From Lutimonas vermicola (GTDB taxonomy: Bacteria; Bacteroidota; Bacteroidia; Flavobacteriales; Flavobacteriaceae): 64,000 nucleotides of DNA. A program made the translations under genes and the position numbers. The stretch covers positions 682,001 to 746,000 of the forward strand of contig NZ_JBCDNA010000002.1 of NCBI RefSeq assembly GCF_038433205.1, read 5' to 3'. Under the pieces are notes generated by a model. The model did not search any database and was not told the origin of the DNA. It saw only the letters and a list, made by a program, of their open reading frames with translations. Position 1 is the stretch's first letter. Every line of letters starts with the position of its first letter. Below are positions 1 through 9,376 of the stretch, piece after piece.

Positions 1-1
1 G

Positions 2-1783
2 GGAAAACTATATGCTCAGACGCATATTAAATATGAAATATCTTTTAAAAATGCCGTTCACCACGAAGGTGAAATAGCTGTTGAATACAACGGTGTTGAC
101 ATGGATACCCTGTCGGTTCGTATGAGCCGTACCTCCCCGGGGCGCTATGCCATTCATGAATTTGCCAAAAACGTTTATGCATTTAAAGCGGTTGATGGAG
201 GCGGAAATAAGCTCAAGGTCACACGTCCTAATCCATATCAATGGGATATTACAGGACATAGTGGCATCGTGAAAATCTATTATACCTTATTCGCAAATCA
301 TGGAGACGGAACATATGCTCAAATCGATGAGACCCACGCACATCTCAATATTCCTGCGACTTTTATATATGCCCCAAGCCTTGAGAACCGACCCGTTCAA
401 ATCAAATTTCACCCCAGGAAAGACCTCAAGTGGAAAATTGCAACGCAGCTAAAGCCCTTGAATGAAAACGAGTATTATGCACCTAATCTGGACTATTTTA
501 TGGATAGTCCGGTAGAGATCAGCGATCACCGGATCAGGACTTTTAAAACCCGTTCAGGAAATAAGGAATACGATATTAATTTTGTCTTGCATCAGGCTGA
601 CGGATATGAAGGATTTGATGCTTATTTTGAAAAGGTCAAAAAAATAGTGGAGACCGAAATGGAAATATTTGGGGACTTACCAGACTTTGATTACGGCTCA
701 TATTATTTTCTGGCCTGTTATATGACCAACGTTGATGGAGATGGCATGGAACACAGAAACTCCACGGTACTGACAAACCAGGCTTCACTGTCAAATGGCG
801 GTGATCGACAAAATATAGGAACAGTGGCACATGAATTCTTTCATGCCTGGAATGTTGAGCGAATAAGGCCTGCATCTCTTGAGCCTTTCGATTATACGGG
901 TGCTGACATGTCGGGAGAATTATGGTTTGCCGAAGGATTTACCAGCTACTACACGTATCTAACCCTTTGCAGAACAGGAATCATGTCAAAAGAATATTAC
1001 GCTTCGAGTTTGTCTGGGCCACTTGGATCTGTGTGGAACTCACCCGGGAGAAAATATTTCAATCCTGTTGAAATGAGTTATCAGGCGCCCTTTGTAGATG
1101 CGGCCACTTCAGTTGACCAGGTCAATAGAGAAAATACCTTTATTTCATATTATACTTATGGAAACGTATTGGGACTGGCTTTGGACCTGAGCTTAAGGAA
1201 CCTGGAAACCGATAAATCTTTGGACGGGTTTATGCGACTCGTTTGGCATGCCTATGGAAAAAATGAATTGCCTTATACTTTAAAAAACCTTCAAGACGCG
1301 CTAACTTCTTATACTGATGAGTCATTTAGCGATGAATTTTTCAATGCCTATATTTATGGGAGTGCCATGCCCGATTACCAATCCCTTTTAGCCTCGGTTG
1401 GTATTGGCTTTTCTGAGCTTTATGAAGAGAGACCCGTCCTGGGGGCGCAAATTCAACAAATAGATAATAAATGGCTGATCAGTTCAAATCCTACCCAAGG
1501 TGCTTCTCTCTATAATGCAGGCCTTTCAAAAGGGGATAAGATTGTTTCCATTGACGGGAAACTAACCAATAATAAGTTAAAACCAAATGAACTTCTGAAT
1601 CTGTATAAGGCAGGAGAAACCGTCAAGGTGGTATTTAACCGCTACGGCCGGCAAAAGGAAACCGAACTGACCTTTACCAAAAACCTATCCTTTAAAACCT
1701 ATTTGATAGAAAATCCTTCAGAAGAATTAAGACAAAGGCAAAACCTGTGGTTGGGTAAAACATCCGGCGAAGGCAAACCATAA
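2..1783 (+). CDS. M61 family metallopeptidase with C-terminal PDZ domain (5' end outside window)
   Basis: The reading frame is open from the left edge of the window, and residues before the first ATG (position 101) already match the family's N-terminal beta domain, so the gene starts upstream and is partial here. The zinc site is visible: HEFFH at nt 830-844, and the third ligand Glu in WFAEGF at nt 932-934. A PDZ-like domain lies at about nt 1495-1670, with the ligand-loop region around NAGLSKGD. The M61 family (glycyl-aminopeptidase type) consists of gluzincin aminopeptidases or proteases, usually periplasmic in Bacteroidota. The window does not show whether a signal peptide is present. The downstream gene lies 132 bp away behind its own promoter-like box, so this is probably the end of a transcription unit. 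Confidence 0.9.
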   Translation, partial: GKLYAQTHIKYEISFKNAVHHEGEIAVEYNGVDMDTLSVRMSRTSPGRYAIHEFAKNVYAFKAVDGGGNKLKVTRPNPYQWDITGHSGIVKIYYTLFANHGDGTYAQIDETHAHLNIPATFIYAPSLENRPVQIKFHPRKDLKWKIATQLKPLNENEYYAPNLDYFMDSPVEISDHRIRTFKTRSGNKEYDINFVLHQADGYEGFDAYFEKVKKIVETEMEIFGDLPDFDYGSYYFLACYMTNVDGDGMEHRNSTVLTNQASLSNGGDRQNIGTVAHEFFHAWNVERIRPASLEPFDYTGADMSGELWFAEGFTSYYTYLTLCRTGIMSKEYYASSLSGPLGSVWNSPGRKYFNPVEMSYQAPFVDAATSVDQVNRENTFISYYTYGNVLGLALDLSLRNLETDKSLDGFMRLVWHAYGKNELPYTLKNLQDALTSYTDESFSDEFFNAYIYGSAMPDYQSLLASVGIGFSELYEERPVLGAQIQQIDNKWLISSNPTQGASLYNAGLSKGDKIVSIDGKLTNNKLKPNELLNLYKAGETVKVVFNRYGRQKETELTFTKNLSFKTYLIENPSEELRQRQNLWLGKTSGEGKP

Positions 1784-1880
1784 ATCAATCCCAATACATA
1801 GAAATAGCCTAGGAAAGGCTTTGGTCCTTAACTTATGAAAATCCAATTGATATTTTAAGAGGAAAAATTTGATTATTACC

Positions 1881-1888
1881 TATATTTG
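1881..1888 (+). promoter_or_regulatory. Bacteroidota -7 box (TATATTTG)
   Basis: This is a perfect match to the TAnnTTTG element, 28 bp before the acetyltransferase ATG. I found no TTG at the usual -33 spacing, so only the -7 half is supported. Confidence 0.4.
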
Positions 1889-1915
1889 GTATAGTAATTC
1901 AGACGAATACCTTTT

Positions 1916-2482
1916 ATGACAGAAAAATCAAAAATGCTTTCAGGAGAATTGTACAATCCCAATGATCCGGTTTTAATATCAGAAAGACACCGTGCGAGGA
2001 TTCTGTTTCAAAAAATCAACCTGTTATCTGATGACAGTAAAAAGGAGCGGAAAAAATTATTGTATGAATTGCTTGAAAATGCAGGTAAAGGTCTATGGGT
2101 AGAACCCCCTTTTTATTGTGATTATGGTTATAATATATATACCGGGAAAAATGTGTTCTTTAATTTTAACTGTGTTCTTCTGGATGTTATGAAGATTGAC
2201 ATTGGAGATCATGTACTTGTTGGCCCTGACGTTCAAATTTATACAGCAACGCATCCTCTGGATGCAAAAACAAGAAATTCCTGGCTTGAATTTGGCAAGC
2301 CTGTCAGTATAGGCAGCGATGTCTGGATCGGCGGAGGTGCTATTATTTACCCGGGAGTAATTATTGGAGACGGAGCGGTCATTGCCGCAGGAGCAGTTGT
2401 TACTAAATCGGTCCCCCCCAACGTGGTTGTGGGAGGGAATCCGGCAAAGATCTTAAAAGAAATAGACAACTCAATTGATTAA
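1916..2482 (+). CDS. Maltose/galactoside O-acetyltransferase family (hexapeptide repeat)
   Basis: The 188-residue protein has the layout of the Maa/LacA/NodL family: an N-terminal helical cap (about residues 7-60, the Mac domain) followed by a left-handed beta-helix of hexapeptide repeats (about 72-180). The catalytic His is His113 in ATHPLD, the usual position. The family transfers acetyl from acetyl-CoA to a sugar hydroxyl in the cytoplasm; the acceptor cannot be read from sequence. The stop is 8 bp before the GTG start of the RND transporter, so the two may be co-transcribed. Length is normal for the family. Confidence 0.9.
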   Translation: MTEKSKMLSGELYNPNDPVLISERHRARILFQKINLLSDDSKKERKKLLYELLENAGKGLWVEPPFYCDYGYNIYTGKNVFFNFNCVLLDVMKIDIGDHVLVGPDVQIYTATHPLDAKTRNSWLEFGKPVSIGSDVWIGGGAIIYPGVIIGDGAVIAAGAVVTKSVPPNVVVGGNPAKILKEIDNSID

Positions 2483-2490
2483 TCATACAC

Positions 2491-4734
2491 GTGAAGATAG
2501 ATAACATATCAAAACAGATCATACGGTTCAGGTGGCTTATCATACTGACGGTAATCCTGGGTACAGCGTTTTCGGCTTTCCAATTAAGTAAACTCAGTAT
2601 TGACGCCGATATTTTAAGCTCACTACCCGATGATGACAAACACGCCTTACTTCTTAAAAAAATAGGTGAAAATTTTGGAGGGAACAGGATGGGTATCGTT
2701 ATCCTGGAAACTGATAATATCTATGAGACTAAAGTTATTGAACATATAAGAACACTCACGGATACCATAGCAAAAATTGAAGGGATTTCTTCAGTGTCGA
2801 GCCTAACTAATATTATCAATATAAAAGGTAGTGATGAAGGGATTGAAATTGGGAGGCTCGTTGATGAATATAAATTACCCGCAACAAAAGAAGCCTTTGA
2901 TGAACTTCGAAGTAATATAGCTGCCAATGAGATGTATAAAGGTTCCATTGTATCGGAGGATGAAAGTTCCTGTTTGGTCGTTTTTACACTGGAAGATAAA
3001 GCTGATGTAAATACCGTGGCACGCGAAGTACTCGATAAAACCGAGGCGCTTCAACTTCCTGAAAAACTTTATTATATAGGCTCTCCCATGCTGATTACTT
3101 ATATTGCCGCATTGATGAAGAATGACCTCATCACGCTTTTGCCTATTGCATTTCTACTGATTGCTATGATCCTTTTTGTGAGTTTCAGGTCGGTAAAAGG
3201 AGTGATACTTCCTTTACTTTCAGCTATTATTGCCATTGTCTGGGCACTGGGAGCCATGTCTTTTATGGGCTACTCCATGTCAATGATCTCCAATAATATT
3301 CCCATCATCCTTCTTGCTATTGGAAGTGCCTATACCATACATGTGGTCAACAGGGTGGATCAATTACGCAGTATAGCTGATAAGAATGTCGTTAGATCTG
3401 CTTTAAATTATGTTATACTACCGGTAATTCTGGCTGCCATAACCACGATTATAGGATTCGTATCCTTTATTTTTGGGGCCTATCTTGAAATGATTGTCGA
3501 TTTTGGAATTTTCACCGCTCTGGGAACCTTTATTGCCTGTTTGATGGCAGTCCTTTTTGTACCTGCAATGCTGTCAATATCCCCCGGCCCAACTAAAAGA
3601 AAGTTAACACGTAGGGATGAAAATAAATTCATAGAAAAAAGAATCCTGCTTCCTATTAAAAACCTGTTGTTCCGGAGTCCTAAATTGATTTTATGGATGT
3701 GGTTGCTGGCAATTGGAATAAGCCTTACCGGAATTATGTCTATTGAACGGAGTGTTGATATTCAGGAATACTTTAAAAAAGGAAATCCAACCAGAGAAGC
3801 TGAAAGGATCATGGTTGAAAAGTTTGGAGGAACCAAACCCGTATTTGTTCATTTTAAAGGAAATATGCAGGACCCGGAGGTCTTAAATACCATGATGCAG
3901 ACCAGTGCTTATATGGAGAAAAGTGAGGATATCTATACTTCGATGTCGGTAGCGAAATTAATTTCTGAGCTTAACCTTGCCATAACAGGAAAACGGGAAG
4001 TTCCTGAAGATATAGCCATGGTAGAGCAATTGTGGTTTTTACTGGATGGTAATGAAGTTATGCAACGTTTTGTAAGTGAAGACCTGAGTGAGGGTATAAT
4101 TATCTCAAAATTCAAGTCGCCCGACAACAAGGCTAAAATGATATTTTCAAAATATATGAATGACTTTATCAAAGAAAACTCCAGAGAGGATTGTCAAATA
4201 CAAATAACAGGTATGCCCTTTGTCGACATTACCATGGACAGAAGTTTGATCAATAGCCAGCTGGGAAGTATCTCTATCGCTATTGTATTTGTGATTATCA
4301 TCGTCGGTTTAATCCTGAGGTCGCTGATCAACGGTGTGTATGCCGCTGTTCCGATCATTGCAGCTATTATCATACTTTTTGGCGTTATGGGGCTTACAGG
4401 GATTTCACTAAACATTGCAACTGTTTTGGTGGCTAGTGTGGCACTTGGAATAGGGATTGATTACTCAATTCATATTATATCCCATTTTAATGAGATCTAT
4501 AAAAAGACAGGACAATTGGAAAAATCCATAAACGATACCCTTTTGATCAGTGGAAATGCCATAATCATTAACGTCGTATCGGTTTCGGCAGGATTTTTGG
4601 TGCTCGTATTTTCAGAAATGGTTCCTTTGCAGTATTTTGGTATCTTGATTGCGATCAGCATGGTGAGTTCGAGTCTTGGTGCCATGACGCTGTTGCCCGC
4701 GATACTCATCATGATTCATAAAAAGAAAACCTAA
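2491..4734 (+). CDS. MMPL/RND-family exporter (lipid-type)
   Basis: This 747-residue protein starts at GTG and has two RND halves. There is an N-terminal helix (about 14-32), a large extracytoplasmic loop, a helix bundle (about 210-365), a repeat helix (about 397-418), a second loop, and a last bundle (about 590-745). At half the length of AcrB-type pumps it matches the MMPL/HpnN-like group, which exports hydrophobic or lipid-like compounds using the proton gradient. A LolA-like periplasmic protein gene follows 13 bp downstream, a pairing often seen with such exporters and suggestive of a lipid cargo. START and sulfotransferase genes lie convergently next to it. The substrate is not determined. 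Confidence 0.88.
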   Translation: MKIDNISKQIIRFRWLIILTVILGTAFSAFQLSKLSIDADILSSLPDDDKHALLLKKIGENFGGNRMGIVILETDNIYETKVIEHIRTLTDTIAKIEGISSVSSLTNIINIKGSDEGIEIGRLVDEYKLPATKEAFDELRSNIAANEMYKGSIVSEDESSCLVVFTLEDKADVNTVAREVLDKTEALQLPEKLYYIGSPMLITYIAALMKNDLITLLPIAFLLIAMILFVSFRSVKGVILPLLSAIIAIVWALGAMSFMGYSMSMISNNIPIILLAIGSAYTIHVVNRVDQLRSIADKNVVRSALNYVILPVILAAITTIIGFVSFIFGAYLEMIVDFGIFTALGTFIACLMAVLFVPAMLSISPGPTKRKLTRRDENKFIEKRILLPIKNLLFRSPKLILWMWLLAIGISLTGIMSIERSVDIQEYFKKGNPTREAERIMVEKFGGTKPVFVHFKGNMQDPEVLNTMMQTSAYMEKSEDIYTSMSVAKLISELNLAITGKREVPEDIAMVEQLWFLLDGNEVMQRFVSEDLSEGIIISKFKSPDNKAKMIFSKYMNDFIKENSREDCQIQITGMPFVDITMDRSLINSQLGSISIAIVFVIIIVGLILRSLINGVYAAVPIIAAIIILFGVMGLTGISLNIATVLVASVALGIGIDYSIHIISHFNEIYKKTGQLEKSINDTLLISGNAIIINVVSVSAGFLVLVFSEMVPLQYFGILIAISMVSSSLGAMTLLPAILIMIHKKKT

Positions 4735-4747
4735 GCATATTGTACCT

Positions 4748-5488
4748 ATGAAGACATTAAAGATCACCCTTGCGAATTTACTTTTCCTTATTATTGCTAT
4801 GCCTTTATACAGTCAAAGTGCAGCGTCTTTACTCAGAGGTATGGACGACCTGATGTCGGCTCCAAAAGACAAAGAAGCAATTGTCAAAATGGTTTTAAAA
4901 GACGGATCGGGTAAAGAAAAAGTGAGAGAGGCCATTATGAAACAAAAGGGCCAATACCATAAAATATATCGCTATACCTATCCTGAAAAACAAGTTGGCA
5001 CAGCCACATTGTCACTTCCTGATGACATCATTTGGTTGTATATGCCTGCTTTTAACAAAGCCGTTAAAGTTACCCTTCTCAGTAAAAGTCAAGCTTTTAC
5101 CGGTACAGATTTTTCTTATGAAGACATGAGTGGAAGTTCTTTCAGCGAGCGATTCACACCAAAAATATTGCCTTCGACCGATGATGATATCTACCAGCTG
5201 GAGCTTATGCCTAAATCGATGAGATCGAGATATTCGAAGATTATCGTTTTTCTCGACAAGACCCATCTTTATCCAATTAAAATGGAATATTTTGACGACA
5301 ATAAAGTATATTTTAAATCTGCCACTTACGAATATAAAAAACAAGGTAACTATTGGTATGCTGAAAGGGTGATCATGAAAAATATCAAGAAGGACCATTC
5401 TACCGAAATTCTTATCAACAAAATCAAATTTGACCAGGGGTTGGATGATTCCGAATTTACTGTTGAGAATTTAAAACCAAAAAGTTAA
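4748..5488 (+). CDS. LolA-like outer membrane lipoprotein-sorting protein
   Basis: The 246-residue secreted protein has a signal peptide (about 1-22, ending near LYSQ). The remainder resembles the LolA-like half-barrel of COG2834, seen in FTGTDFSYEDM and in the closing QGLDDSEFTVENLK. Such proteins bind lipids or lipoproteins in the periplasm. Coupled to the RND gene 13 bp upstream, it probably hands the exported lipid across the periplasm or supplies the exporter; this is inferred from the pairing. Its stop is 3 bp from the stop of the convergent START gene, leaving no room for a separate terminator. Confidence 0.85.
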   Translation: MKTLKITLANLLFLIIAMPLYSQSAASLLRGMDDLMSAPKDKEAIVKMVLKDGSGKEKVREAIMKQKGQYHKIYRYTYPEKQVGTATLSLPDDIIWLYMPAFNKAVKVTLLSKSQAFTGTDFSYEDMSGSSFSERFTPKILPSTDDDIYQLELMPKSMRSRYSKIIVFLDKTHLYPIKMEYFDDNKVYFKSATYEYKKQGNYWYAERVIMKNIKKDHSTEILINKIKFDQGLDDSEFTVENLKPKS

Positions 5489-5491
5489 GCC

Positions 5492-6139
5492 CTAATTTTT
5501 TAAAAAATTGTATGTGTTCCCTTTATATTTTTCTTCCTTAATCATCTCTCTCAGGCCCTCCATGGTATAAAAAGGTGAATCTGTGACAAACATATTTGCT
5601 AACCAGGCCTTTATGGAGCCTCCTGGATCAACCTGCATTTGAAAAATCACTTCTAACTTGTCTTCTGAAACAACATTAACCTGCCAATAACCAAAACCAT
5701 CCAACCTCACCAAATCTCTATCAGACCCTTCCTTTCCTTCTATAAGTTCTATCTCTACCGTTAGTGTTTTGCCCTTTTTATCCCAGTCAAAAACATTACT
5801 GTAAATTCCATCCCTGTTTTTATAGGGCCAGGGAGCCTTCGCAACTGCATAATAGGTTTGACTCAATTCATCGGGGCGACTGATCAGTTTTGCCTCGGTA
5901 AGGTTGTAACCCCATTTGGTAAGGCTTCCCACATCATACAATACAGATAAAAATTCATCAACGCTTGCCCTGATTTCCATAACAGCTTTAAACTCCTTAA
6001 ATGACATAATTGTATTGGTTCGGGTAAAAACCTTGATACCGTTTTTATCTTTGACCAGTTTCCATTGCTCCTGTCCATGTATTTGAAACATGAAAAACAA
6101 CAAAATGAAAAAACTGAAAATATTTTTATTTTTGATCAT
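5492..6139 (-). CDS. START domain-containing secreted protein
   Basis: The 215-residue protein has a signal peptide (about 1-22, ending in IHGQ) and then a START-like lipid-binding fold (about 25-205): KDKNGIKVFTR at the start, the central AKAPWPYKNRDGIYSN segment, and a C-terminal helix. START proteins bind a lipid in a deep pocket. A secreted bacterial START protein probably acts in the periplasm. Its start overlaps the end of the upstream sulfotransferase gene by 14 bp, so the two are translated from one message. With the convergent RND/LolA-like pair it suggests a lipid-handling locus; the ligand is unknown. Confidence 0.85.
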   Translation of the reverse strand: MIKNKNIFSFFILLFFMFQIHGQEQWKLVKDKNGIKVFTRTNTIMSFKEFKAVMEIRASVDEFLSVLYDVGSLTKWGYNLTEAKLISRPDELSQTYYAVAKAPWPYKNRDGIYSNVFDWDKKGKTLTVEIELIEGKEGSDRDLVRLDGFGYWQVNVVSEDKLEVIFQMQVDPGGSIKAWLANMFVTDSPFYTMEGLREMIKEEKYKGNTYNFLKN

Positions 6140-7274
6140 CTTCTTTAACTTCTATATGTTTGGGAATGCCATAGCCCCACTCCATCATGGCAAAGCCCCA
6201 TTCTGCTTGAATCTTTTTGATAAGTTTTGCAGTTATTTGGTGCTTGTTTTTTTTATAACTCTTTATACGGTCTAAATAAACGTCAAAATGAGGTTCACTT
6301 TCTTTATAACCAGGGAGATCAAGACTTTGATACAAATCCCTGATGCAGGCCTTTGGATCAGTTTCCAAGGTCTCAAAAGCTATTTCAACCAATTGCTTTT
6401 CAGGAATAAGTTCTCTTTGTTTAAGATAATCGTTCATAAGATCCTTATAAAGTTCAAAAATAAAGTCATCTAATTCCTCTTGGCCAATAGTTTGTAATTG
6501 CAGGTGGGGCAACATCTTAAAAAAGAAATTACGAGTGGATAAATAGACTTCAACGGGATTTCTGTGAATATGTATAAACCTTGCCTCTGGGAACATTTCG
6601 AGTAACTTTTCTATTCTTGCCGTGTTTGGCGGGTTCTTCGAAAGAAATCGCGTTCCCCCTGTATTTTTAAGGGCTTTTGATATTAATAGTTTATAATCCC
6701 TTTCCCAGGATTCCACCCTTGATTGATCAATACCCTTAAATCTGATAAATTGTTCATAAAAGAATTTCAGGGATCTTGGAAACATCCAGAAATAATAAAA
6801 ACTCAATGGGGTTTTATCGCCTAATGCAAATTCCTCCTCCTGTGGCAAACTTGTACCTAGTATCACATTATCTCCCATTCTTGTTCCGGGTATCAGAATT
6901 CTTGCGAACCCCTCAAATATAAACCTTCCTGCCTTATTGAAAAGCGTGTCAGGAAAAACACTTTGGTATGTTGTCGTATAAGACATTTGAGGGTCCTGAC
7001 TCAGTATATTATGCAAATGTGTGGTTCCGCTTCGCCAATGTCCAATAATAAAAACTGGGGCATTTTTAATTGCTGCCCGACTGTATTTCTTATTGATGAA
7101 TATCTTTTCATAAGATCTGAATGGCCAGTTGATGATATTGATCAACACCGTCAAAATTGCCCGAATTAAAAACTTTAAGGATATTTTGTAATGACCGAAG
7201 AGGTAGAGCAATACATTCAATGAATATCCTACAGCAGGAGGTAAAAGAAACCCTTTTTTCTGACTTTTGGTCAT
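6126..7274 (-). CDS. Sulfotransferase family protein
   Basis: The 382-residue protein has the PAPS 5'-phosphosulfate loop GHWRSGTT at residues 78-85 and the 3'-phosphate region around IHIHRNPVEVYLSTRNF, both typical of the Sulfotransfer_3 group. A hydrophobic stretch (about 18-50) precedes the catalytic domain and may anchor it to the inner membrane. The reaction would be transfer of sulfate from PAPS to a hydroxyl. The acceptor is unknown, but the overlap with a START lipid-binding gene and the neighbouring RND exporter make a lipid acceptor plausible. It is first in a two-gene minus-strand unit. Confidence 0.88.
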   Translation of the reverse strand: MTKSQKKGFLLPPAVGYSLNVLLYLFGHYKISLKFLIRAILTVLINIINWPFRSYEKIFINKKYSRAAIKNAPVFIIGHWRSGTTHLHNILSQDPQMSYTTTYQSVFPDTLFNKAGRFIFEGFARILIPGTRMGDNVILGTSLPQEEEFALGDKTPLSFYYFWMFPRSLKFFYEQFIRFKGIDQSRVESWERDYKLLISKALKNTGGTRFLSKNPPNTARIEKLLEMFPEARFIHIHRNPVEVYLSTRNFFFKMLPHLQLQTIGQEELDDFIFELYKDLMNDYLKQRELIPEKQLVEIAFETLETDPKACIRDLYQSLDLPGYKESEPHFDVYLDRIKSYKKNKHQITAKLIKKIQAEWGFAMMEWGYGIPKHIEVKEDDQK

Positions 7275-7434
7275 AGTTATTATTTAGAGATTCCTTTAAA
7301 CATTGAGGTACTGGAAGGCATATGCATTCATTTAAATTAATAATTATAAAATTACGTATAATTGGCCAAAAGAACCATAAATTTAAGAAGGAATAGGACT
7401 TGGAACTGACCGGCTGATGTCAATAAGAAGTATG

Positions 7435-7785
7435 CTATTTTTTGATCAATTTCTTGGTCACAAAGAACTGATTAGAATACACCTTGATCATATAAATACC
7501 TGAATTAAGGTCCCTTAAGTCAATTCTTGAAAAATTGTTTCGAACATCCTTGACCTGATCTCCCAGCAAACTGTAAACCATAACCCTTGTAATTGGAAAA
7601 TTAGATCGAATGGTCAGATAACGCTCGACCGGATTCGGGTACATGCTTACAGCTTCATTTAAAATGAAATTATCGATCGATACAGATGAATCTTCAACAC
7701 GAATGGAAGGATCAGACTGAGCCGAAACCGTGGCAAGACCAGCTAAAAAAATAAAGAAAAAAAGCAGCGTGTATTTTTTCATCAT
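7435..7785 (-). CDS. Small T9SS-sorted protein (signal peptide plus sorting domain only)
   Basis: The 116-residue protein has a signal peptide (about 1-22) and, after a short linker, a type A T9SS C-terminal sorting domain from about residue 43: AVSMYPNPVERYLTIRS, the VYSLLGD motif, and the SGIYMIKVYS plus basic tail ending. Almost nothing lies between signal and sorting domain, so the exported cargo would be only about 20 residues. It could be a minimal surface protein or what remains of a larger one. It has its own promoter-like pair upstream. Confidence 0.8.
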   Translation of the reverse strand: MMKKYTLLFFFIFLAGLATVSAQSDPSIRVEDSSVSIDNFILNEAVSMYPNPVERYLTIRSNFPITRVMVYSLLGDQVKDVRNNFSRIDLRDLNSGIYMIKVYSNQFFVTKKLIKK

Positions 7786-7811
7786 ACATCAATCATTTCT
7801 GTAATAGATAA

Positions 7812-7843
7812 CAAAATTACTAATTATTGTGTATTCTAATCAA
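7812..7843 (-). promoter_or_regulatory. Probable promoter of the small T9SS gene
   Basis: Read on the minus strand, TTG (7843-7841) is followed after 21 bp by TAATTTTG (7819-7812), a perfect TAnnTTTG -7 element, which ends 26 bp before the ATG. Confidence 0.5.
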
Positions 7844-7985
7844 AATTCTGAGGTAATTTTATCAACCGGTCAAATACCGGCACCCGCCAGGATTGTTCAT
7901 AAGATTCCAATTCCCTCAGGACAGTATGAATGTATAAATTATTCTTTCAAAATCTCTTTGCTTTTGGTTAAGGTTTATACCTGAC

Positions 7986-8013
7986 AAAAAAAAGAGCCCG
8001 AAGACTCTTTTTT
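7986..8013. terminator. Hairpin terminator after first lipoprotein paralog
   Basis: Arms AAAGAG (7991-7996) and CTCTTT (8005-8010) are flanked by A and T runs, giving an intrinsic terminator. It serves the minus-strand gene ending at 8039 and could work in both directions. Confidence 0.7.
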
Positions 8014-8038
8014 GTATATGATGAAATTTGTTAAAAGC

Positions 8039-8515
8039 TTAGGATGCACATAGTTCCAAACTGTCAACATTGTCACTTGTTCTTTGAAGGATGAATTTTT
8101 CGTCATCAACCAATACTCCGTCTTCATAGCTATCCAGCTCGACTCTCAGGACATCCCCAGAAATTGTCATTGTCAGAATACCGTAATCGCCTGTTTTATC
8201 CCCGATTCTAATCTCTACCTTATTCTCTCTGTTCTCAAGGACTTCAGGAGCGCCTTCATCTGTGATGCTCTCATAGATATAGCAATCACCTGATTCATTA
8301 TAGATCCAAATTTCAAATGGATTGGATACAGTGCTGTTGATCTGGGCATAAACACTAAAACCATCTTCAGGTTCACCAAGTTTCCATACCGATCCACCAT
8401 GAGTTTCTAAAAATGACTTGTCTTCACCCTCATCATCTTCACTGCAAGCAATAAAAGAGAAGGTTATTAATGCCACTAAAGCAAAGGCTTTTAATTTTAA
8501 GATGTGTGATTTCAT
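8039..8515 (-). CDS. Putative lipoprotein, tandem paralog 1 of 3
   Basis: The 158-residue protein of unknown function has a lipoprotein signal with lipobox FIAC (Cys24) followed by an acidic linker (SEDDEGED). It is clearly paralogous to the next two genes. All share SFLExxxGxxWK near residue 35, YAQINxSxSxPFEIW, a cysteine in CYxYxxxS, VLENxxNKVxIxI and a C-terminal cysteine (LxxCE/A). The two conserved cysteines could form a disulfide outside the cytoplasm. The fold looks like a small beta sandwich or lipocalin-like domain, but I do not recognise a family. It is a monocistronic unit with its own terminator. Confidence 0.8.
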   Translation of the reverse strand: MKSHILKLKAFALVALITFSFIACSEDDEGEDKSFLETHGGSVWKLGEPEDGFSVYAQINSTVSNPFEIWIYNESGDCYIYESITDEGAPEVLENRENKVEIRIGDKTGDYGILTMTISGDVLRVELDSYEDGVLVDDEKFILQRTSDNVDSLELCAS

Positions 8516-8692
8516 AAGATGAATTTTGATTTATTCAGGAGTTTACCTAACGAAATATATGAATTTAAATTGTTTTTTAAATGTAGATATTCATGACAAA
8601 CTAACAATATTTACAAAAGGAACCATTTTTTTTATGATCCAGCAATACTTTCTGATTCATTCTGTATAGTAAAATCAGCAGTTGACACTGAC

Positions 8693-8716
8693 CAAAAAAA
8701 AGCCCCTTGGGGCTTC
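8693..8716 (-). terminator. Hairpin terminator after second paralog
   Basis: Arms AAGCCCC (8700-8706) and GGGGCTT (8709-8715). On the minus strand a T run (8699-8693) follows the stem. Confidence 0.8.
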
Positions 8717-8738
8717 TTAACTTTAAAATGTGATTATT

Positions 8739-9212
8739 TTATTTTTCACAAACCGAAAGTTGCTCAATTTTATCGTTACTTCTGTTAAGTGTAAATTGTT
8801 CCTCTTTAAAAAGTTTTCCGTTTATAAAAGAGTCCAGTTCAACTTTCAATTCATTTCCTTCAATAGTCAATGTAAAAATTCCATATTCTGCTGAACTTTC
8901 CACTATTTTGATCTTAACCCTGTTTTTTCTATTCTCAAGAACCTTTGTTGATCCTGATTTGGAGAATCTTTCGTACAAATAACAATCATCAATCACATCG
9001 TACAACCAGATCTCAAAAGGATCAGACTCTGACAAGTTGATTTGTGCGTATATGGTAAGTCCATCTTTAGGCTCTCCATATTTCCATAAGGTACCTTTAT
9101 ACGTTTCAAGAAACGATTTATCTCTTTTTTCCTTCAGGTTAAACGCACTGAAGAAAATTGCAATGATTACGAGTAAAGCAAATGCTTTTATTCTTAAAAT
9201 TGGTGTTTTCAT
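8739..9212 (-). CDS. Tandem paralog 2 of 3, lipobox lost
   Basis: The 157-residue paralog of the flanking lipoproteins keeps the core motifs (DKSFLETYKG, YAQINLSESDPFEIW, CYLYERFS, VLENRKNRVKIKI, terminal CEK). Its N-terminus differs: the hydrophobic segment runs into FFSAFNLKEKRDK with no cysteine at the lipobox position. The protein would therefore be a periplasmic or released form cut by signal peptidase I, or stay membrane-anchored, rather than a lipoprotein. Both internal cysteines are retained. No frameshift or stop is seen, so the gene looks intact. Function is unknown. Confidence 0.75.
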   Translation of the reverse strand: MKTPILRIKAFALLVIIAIFFSAFNLKEKRDKSFLETYKGTLWKYGEPKDGLTIYAQINLSESDPFEIWLYDVIDDCYLYERFSKSGSTKVLENRKNRVKIKIVESSAEYGIFTLTIEGNELKVELDSFINGKLFKEEQFTLNRSNDKIEQLSVCEK

Positions 9213-9316
9213 AATTTTTAATTTGATTCAATTAGGCTGTCTATAAAACGCATAAAAGACAATTAAATTGTTTTAAAACTCTTTTTTGCAAGATTTTGAA
9301 GTGCTCATCTATGCAT

Positions 9317-9348
9317 AAAAAAACGGGGCTCAAAAGCCCTGTTTTTTT
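9317..9348. terminator. Hairpin terminator after third paralog
   Basis: An 8-bp stem with a CAAA loop (9323-9342) is flanked by A7 on one side and T7 on the other. It is a bidirectional intrinsic terminator for the gene ending at 9377. Confidence 0.85.
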
Positions 9349-9376
9349 AATGTATTTATTAGCCTGATAAAGGCAA

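Noticed and set aside
1806..1820. AGCCT/AGGCT hairpin after the M61 gene
   Set aside because: The five-base stem and missing T run are too weak to call a terminator.
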